Source of the DNA: Macrothele yani
Taxonomy: Eukaryota > Arthropoda > Arachnida > Araneae > Macrothelidae
DNA: 64,000 bases
Reading direction: 5' to 3'
Assembly (NCBI GenBank): GCA_039090855.1
Contig: CM077006.1
Span: 45,455,336-45,519,335 of the forward strand
In this document: piece after piece, positions 59,030 to 64,000 of the stretch
How the letters are laid out: every line of letters starts with the position of its first letter
How positions within the stretch are numbered: the first letter of the stretch is position 1
The notes under the pieces: generated by a model
What the model saw: only the letters and a program-made list of their open reading frames with translations
What the model was told of the DNA's origin: nothing
The model's database searches: none
Position numbers and translations under genes: made by a program

Positions 59030-59210
59030 ATTTCTTTGTTGGAGAGTGTTTCCGCTGCAAAATGTTTCTCATGTAATTTCAAGTTTTTCTAAACCACAAG
59101 TTTGCAACCGGAAGGCGTAACACGATTACGTTTGCAGCAATATCTGAAGGATAAAAAACTCGATTGAAAAACTTCTTTCTTCGGTCAGATACTATTGTTT
59201 TCCATACCGG
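59030..59210. repeat. Dispersed repeat, second copy
   Basis: Matches 2690-2830 in the same orientation: a CACAAGTT start, GGCGTAA, a CAGCAATATCTG core and an end with CGGTCAGATACTA. Class unknown. Confidence 0.55.
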
Positions 59211-59302
59211 TTCCATTGACTTTGAATAGCATTAATAAATTTAATTCGCGTCAGAACAGATTCAAAAGACGTGCTCATTACACCAGAAAATTCGGTGTCA
59301 TC

Positions 59303-59528
59303 TTTTTTTTTTTTTTTTTTACAGTTGAGGCTTTAACGATTACTGTGAGCACCTCGACGGGCTATAAGCAGTCGCCTGTCTCTTATCTAACGTCACTGGT
59401 TCCAGAGAGAGTCAGTGCCGTAAGAGACAAACACAACATCCATGCCTCATTGGGATTCGAACACCGACCCATCAGGGACAAATGGTCAGAAAAGCCAGTT
59501 CTTAGACAACTGCGTCACCAGCGAGTCT
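59303..59528 (-). repeat. tRNA-derived SINE, family A
   Basis: Complete but diverged; the T-run at 59304-59321 is its A tail. The B box reads TGTTCGAATCCC. Confidence 0.85.
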
Positions 59529-59786
59529 CCGCTCCGCAGCTATACATCTTAGCTTATATAGTTGAAAGAGCTGGAGCAGGGGCGCTAACTTCATCAAACT
59601 ATTGAGGGCGCCTGCGGAAGAGATCAAAAGAGGAGCACATCTGTTCCGCTGTCAGGAGCGAACACGGTGTATGTACACCATGGGAGTGAAATAAAAGGGG
59701 GAAAGCAAAAAGATAAACAACGAGATTCTACGTATATTTTAAAACACAATTGTATCCGAGAGATTTTGTTTCCAAACGTTTATAAT

Positions 59787-60006
59787 GCTGCACCGGTGGC
59801 GTAGTGGTCTAAGCAATGGCTTCTGATCATTTGTCCGAAAGGGGTCCGGGTTCGAATCGGTGAGGCATGGATGTTGTGTTTGTCTTATGGCACTGGCTCT
59901 TTCCCTTTCCTGGAACCAGTGGCCCTAAATTAGACGCGGGTGACTGTGTATAGCCCATTGCGTCGCTTACTGTGGTCGTTAAACCTCCAATCAAGAAAAA
60001 AGTTCA
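59787..60006 (+). repeat. tRNA-derived SINE, family A
   Basis: Head, body and AAGAAAAAA tail are present; the B box lost a few bases (GGGTTCGAATCGG). Confidence 0.87.
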
Positions 60007-60374
60007 TAAAAAAAAATGAGAAATTAGCGCTGTTACTCAAACAAAGAACGAGAAGCGCAAAAAATAAACAGATACATAAAGGCGCTGGAGGTTATACGTC
60101 TCTGTATTTTTATTTATATTATTTTTGACAATTGTTTTAAACATCACAAGAACATGTCGAACAAAATATGAGGCTGGCAATCAAGTTTCTTATCAAATGA
60201 GCAATGCTGAATATGGTAAAAAGTTTGCTTATTTTGTTATTTATTAATTTTTTGGAAGTAAATCGTTTTGGCCTCATAAGGTGGAGGTTCGTCTACTTAA
60301 TGAGGCCGAAGGACGAATAACGTGGGCACCGGCTCCCTAGCAAAACTATTAAAGGGCTCAAAATTCACCTTGCC
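60007..60374. other. Unassigned sequence
   Basis: AT-rich; no supported feature. Confidence 0.4.
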
Positions 60375-60385
60375 CCCTATGAGCT

Positions 60386-60612
60386 TTTTTTTTTTTTTTT
60401 TTTGATTGGAGGTTTAACGACCACCGTGAGCAACTCAAATGGGCTATAAGCAGTCGCCCGTCCCTAATTTTGGGTCACTGGTTCCAGGGAAGGGAAAGAG
60501 CCAGTGCCGTAAGACAAACACAACATCCATGCCTCACCGTGATTGGAACCCGGACCCCTTTACGGACGAATGATCAGAGGCCATCGCTTAGACCACTGCG
60601 CCACCGGGGCGG
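60386..60612 (-). repeat. tRNA-derived SINE, family A, with target duplication
   Basis: Full length with a poly-T (A tail) start and an 11-bp target duplication, CCCTATGAGCT, at 60375-60385 and 60613-60623. Confidence 0.93.
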
Positions 60613-60623
60613 CCCTATGAGCT

Positions 60624-61072
60624 GAAGAAATTGATACTGTTAAGATTGCTGAAGAATTAGCTCTGATGAATAAATGAGGTCCGCGAATGAGTCAAATAGT
60701 CGTGACTATGAGATGAATTTTATTTTAAAAACTTATTTACTGAATTTTTTTCAGCTAAATGTTCTACATGCATTTAAAATTAAGGACATTCATCATTCCT
60801 TTTTTCCCGTTGTTTTCAACAAGGTGGCAGACGAGACAAAAATTCTTAATTTTGTACGTTTTTCTGATAAGAATGAATTTCATTGGTCGAATAAACTTTC
60901 ATTCAACGGAATCATGCATCTCTAACTTTATGATGAGATAATATTTACAATAGATTTTACATGAAATCAGCGAATGGAAACAGGCTGTTCACCGTCACTG
61001 ATTTTTTTAATTAAATAAATAACTCAGAAAAAATTATTTGATCAGCTCGTCAAATATTAAAAAGGCAATGCT
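60624..61072. other. Unassigned sequence
   Basis: No supported gene; the short frames at 60674-60941 look fortuitous. Confidence 0.4.
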
Positions 61073-61084
61073 CAAGGCAAGTGG

Positions 61085-61307
61085 GCCGCCCCGGTGGCGC
61101 AGTGGTCTAAGGCGCTGGCCTCTGATCATTCGTCCGTAAGGGGTCCGGGTTCGAATCCCGGTCGGGCATGGATGTTGTGTTTGTCTTACGGCGCTGGCTC
61201 TCTGCCTTCCCTGGAACCAGTGACCCTAAATTAGGGACGGGCGACTGCTTATAGCCCATTGCGTTGCTCACGGTGGTCGTTAAACCTCCAACCAAAAAAA
61301 AAAAAAA
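61085..61307 (+). repeat. tRNA-derived SINE, family A, youngest-looking copy
   Basis: Full length, with a 12-bp perfect target duplication CAAGGCAAGTGG (61073-61084 and 61308-61319). The A box is TGGCGCAGTGGTCTAAGGCG and the B box GGTTCGAATCC. An A tail closes it. It is the best reference for the family. Confidence 0.95.
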
Positions 61308-61319
61308 CAAGGCAAGTGG

Positions 61320-63049
61320 TCCGGTTAGGTCATTTTCATGTTATTGAAATCTGAATATAAAAAGTTCATGTGCGCGTGCATAAGAAAGAGAACAGATGAC
61401 CATTACAACTATAATTCTTCATTTAGAAAGAGGGATTCATGTAATTCGGAATGATACGGATCTCTGCTATGAAGGATTAAGTCATTTATTTGCTTTTGTG
61501 TGTGTGTCTATGTGTTATGATTGCGTTTTAAGTTAAGATCCACCCCCCCCTGTTAATGTGCAGCGCCCAAAATCCTAGCTAACTGAAATACTCGGGAAAG
61601 CATGTCAACACACTGGTTTACTACAATGGCGGTTTTCCATGTGTACCGGAGGTAGGATGCTCTTTGAAAGTCTATTCTCCTCCAATGGCTTTGCTAACCA
61701 GTGTGATGACGTGTTGCGCGAGTATTTAAGTTCTAAATATTTAAGATTTCAATATATCTTTAAGACTGAAGTGTATGTGATGCAAAATTCATTCCCCTTT
61801 TTAATAGTAATCTTTCTTTCTTTCTTTTTTTATTTCTCTGATGTGCATATGGCCATGTAGCATCGTATTTCCCTGCTTACTAGTCTTGCTTGTTTCTTTC
61901 TCGAATATGAGCACTTGCTAATCACAATTTGCTGTAGAAAGTTCTCGGGTCGTACGCAAACATTCTTTCAACGTAATTCCTGCTGTACGTTATGAATTAA
62001 ATCAAACATTCTTGCTTTTCAATAGGTATCGGTTCACTGTCAACTCCCCATTCATTAGGAGGAGTTGGCAGTTAACTGATGGCGCTGCAAGTCTCAGTCG
62101 TTTAAGAATCGCTAGCATTAAGTTTGCCAGTCTGTCTTGGAACTGCAGACGGTTAAATAAAATCCGTAACTGTAGCATAAAAGTTCAACATATCATAAAC
62201 ACATGTGAAGAGCTTGTTAGTGATTTGCATTAGTAATGTGGTTTTGGTGAAATTTTTTTCACTGTTTAACATATTGAAATGAATAATTTTAAGCAAGTTA
62301 AAGAAGAGTACGGAAAAAAGTACAAGGTTATATTTTTAATGTTAAGATACCGTGTGGTAAATTTTTTGTTTTGCAATCAGTTGTAGGTTTGTATTACTTA
62401 GTGAAAACACAGAGGGTTTCTGGAAACGTGACACTCACTAAGACTTAAATTGCACTAATATTGCCACCCTAATGGGTACAGCTGTTGGTTAGGATTTCGT
62501 AAAAGGCAAAGAAAAGGATGTTTGACACATCCATATGAGATTCAAATCTGTGGCAGAAAAAGAAAAATGAATTCAAGTTGATGTAATTTTCAAGAAGGGC
62601 GACTTAAATTGGCATTATTTTGTGATAACGTACCACTTTTAGCGTTTTCAGTAATACACGAGAAGAATTGGTTAGTTTTAGGTTGCAGCTAAAATAAATG
62701 ATAAATCAATTTGATGATCAAAAATTTACTTCAAGCACAAGTTACATAATCGTTTACTTGCTCCAGAAACTCAGAAATCACAGTTTAAGAATCAGTAGCT
62801 GAAGTATAGAATCAGTTTGGTATCTAAAATCGTATGAATTAATATGCTTTCTTTTGAATAAAACACGGATGAAAATTGCATGAAATCTTGTGACCTGAAG
62901 ACATAATAATAGTGGTGCAGATTTCTTGCTTGTATTACAAAGCTAAAGTTCTAATGTTAGCTAAGACTCAATATAACAGTTCTGGGTCCCTCCTTTCATG
63001 AAGAGAGAGAGTTGTAGACATATTTCTTCTCTTTTTCGGTTAATGACCC
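61320..63049. other. Unassigned sequence
   Basis: No recognised genes or repeats in 1.7 kb apart from a C-run at about 61542-61549, a TTTC run near 61810 and a small AACTCC/GGAGTT hairpin near 62042-62065. Confidence 0.4.
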
Positions 63050-63115
63050 CCTATGAAAAGCCTATCTGTAATTTAGGGTCATGTGTTTCAAGTAAGAGAG
63101 CCAATACAGTTTCTT
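63050..63115 (-). repeat. Remnant of family-A SINE
   Basis: The string TGTAATTTAGGGTCATGTGTTTCAAGTAAGAGAGCCAATAC-like stretch matches the SINE body on the minus strand; head and tail are missing. Confidence 0.55.
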
Positions 63116-63742
63116 CCTTCCAATATTTCTTCCTTTGTTGATTTAAGAGAACCAGTGTATTGAATTGTGAGATTGAATGCAACTCTCATGAATTATTATG
63201 GCAGCGTTCGAATTACCCAGTGGTCTGTTGGCCATTAGCTAGTAAAAATTCCATTGGACTACTGAAAAATTCATCTTACTGGCCCGGGTGGCCAGTAAGG
63301 TTTTTAGTTTATTTTGGAATTTGTAAGTTCATAAAGAATTCAACCGAATTTCTAAATATCCAGGTTTCGTTATGGCAGCTATTTGAAATAATCCAGGTTT
63401 CGCTATGGATTTTTGGAAATTCAGATATTTACTAAAAAACTGTATGTTGAAATTGCAAACCATATTTAAATTTGATTAAAATTTTGGACAGTAGGAAACC
63501 GAGTTGTCCTAGCCAAAATATTTGGATCAAGACAGCGTCACTTTTTTTCACAAGCCATGAACCCCAGAGTATGGGTCTTTTATAATGTTTTTCAACTGGA
63601 GTGAACAGCCATTTATGCTCTGGCCTTGCCCATCTTTCTTTCTGTCCATGTTGGGAAACTTCCTGCCTTTCACGCTTGAAGCAAGGCTATTCCATGATGG
63701 TAGCTTTTTATATGTTGCAAAGTGCGTCATAATCAATGCACT
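63116..63742. other. Unassigned sequence
   Basis: No supported feature. A short minus-strand frame at 63548-63736 matches nothing I know. Confidence 0.4.
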
Positions 63743-63744
63743 GG

Positions 63745-63965
63745 GCCGCCCAGGTGGCGCAGTGATCTAAGCGATGGCCTCTGATCATTCGTCCGAACGG
63801 GGCCCGGGTTCGAATCCCGGTGAGGCATGGATGTTGTGTTTGTCTTACGGCACTGGCTCTCTCCCTTCCCTGGAGCCAGTGACCCTAAATTAGGGACGGG
63901 CGACGGCTTATAGCCCATTGAGTTGCTCACGGTGGTCATTAAACCTCCAATCAAAAAAAAAAAAG
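63745..63965 (+). repeat. tRNA-derived SINE, family A
   Basis: Full length with intact A and B boxes and an A tail. TGCACTGG occurs immediately before the head and just after the tail, a probable target duplication. Confidence 0.92.
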
Positions 63966-64000
63966 GAAGTGCACTGGTAGTGGATAGTGCTTCAGATCAT

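Noticed and set aside
61085..61160. Possible true tRNA gene (good A and B boxes)
   Set aside because: No folded acceptor stem closes it, it continues into a SINE body and A tail, and it has a target duplication.
63548..63736. Minus-strand frame of 62 codons
   Set aside because: Short, ends beside a SINE, and lacks any known motif or splice context.

Overview
This is an AT-rich stretch of an animal (metazoan) nuclear genome. The only host gene I can support is the 3' end of an axonemal dynein heavy chain gene on the + strand. It has four exons (16004-16186, 21475-21619, 32113-32339, 52266-52514) with GT/AG borders and matching phases, giving a 267-residue C-terminus that most resembles the outer-arm beta-type chains (DNAH9/11/17 group). 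Upstream exons were not found and probably lie before the window. The repeat flora (CFDP2-like RTE LINEs, Penelope-like elements, many Tc1-like elements, tRNA-derived SINEs) would suit an arthropod, perhaps a chelicerate, but this is a weak inference.

Almost everything else is transposable elements. 1-2674: an RTE LINE running off the left edge. 3906-8571: two Penelope-like elements (PLEs) head to head, forming a 4.7-kb inverted repeat. 9181-11522: a Tigger/pogo element split by a piggyBac-like element. 12.3-15.7 kb: Tc1 and restriction-like-endonuclease LINE relics. 16.5-20.5 kb (first visible intron): a TA-flanked DNA element, a 5'-truncated RTE with target duplication and an RTE copy reduced to its two ends. 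22.3-25.4 kb (second intron): a foldback insertion with hammerhead-like motifs, a small TA-flanked element, a SINE foldback and a Tc1 fragment. 30.4-31.6 kb: a Tc1-like element.

The third intron is about 19.9 kb and is built largely of nested insertions. From outside in: a short hAT-like element (33845-46087) contains a Tc1-like element (33994-45810), which contains an unclassified DNA transposon (34494-45111) with about 400-bp terminal inverted repeats and a CTGT target duplication. That in turn contains a full-length RTE (34805-37975) and another Tc1-like element (38940-43527), and the latter contains a second LINE (39497-42852). Junctions are supported by target duplications or terminal repeats, so the order of events can be read. 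Further along the same intron are a TA-flanked element, a perfect 185-bp palindrome, and a second long-inverted-repeat element of unknown class broken by a hAT element.

Downstream of the gene (52.5-64 kb) the sequence is rich in one tRNA-derived SINE family and holds a PLE relic with a hammerhead-like motif and a Helitron-like 3' end. No canonical tRNA or rRNA gene, CRISPR array or bacterial-type operon was seen. The strongest candidates for something little described are the unclassified transposon at 34494-45111, the element at 49714-52118 and the foldback at 22321-22812.
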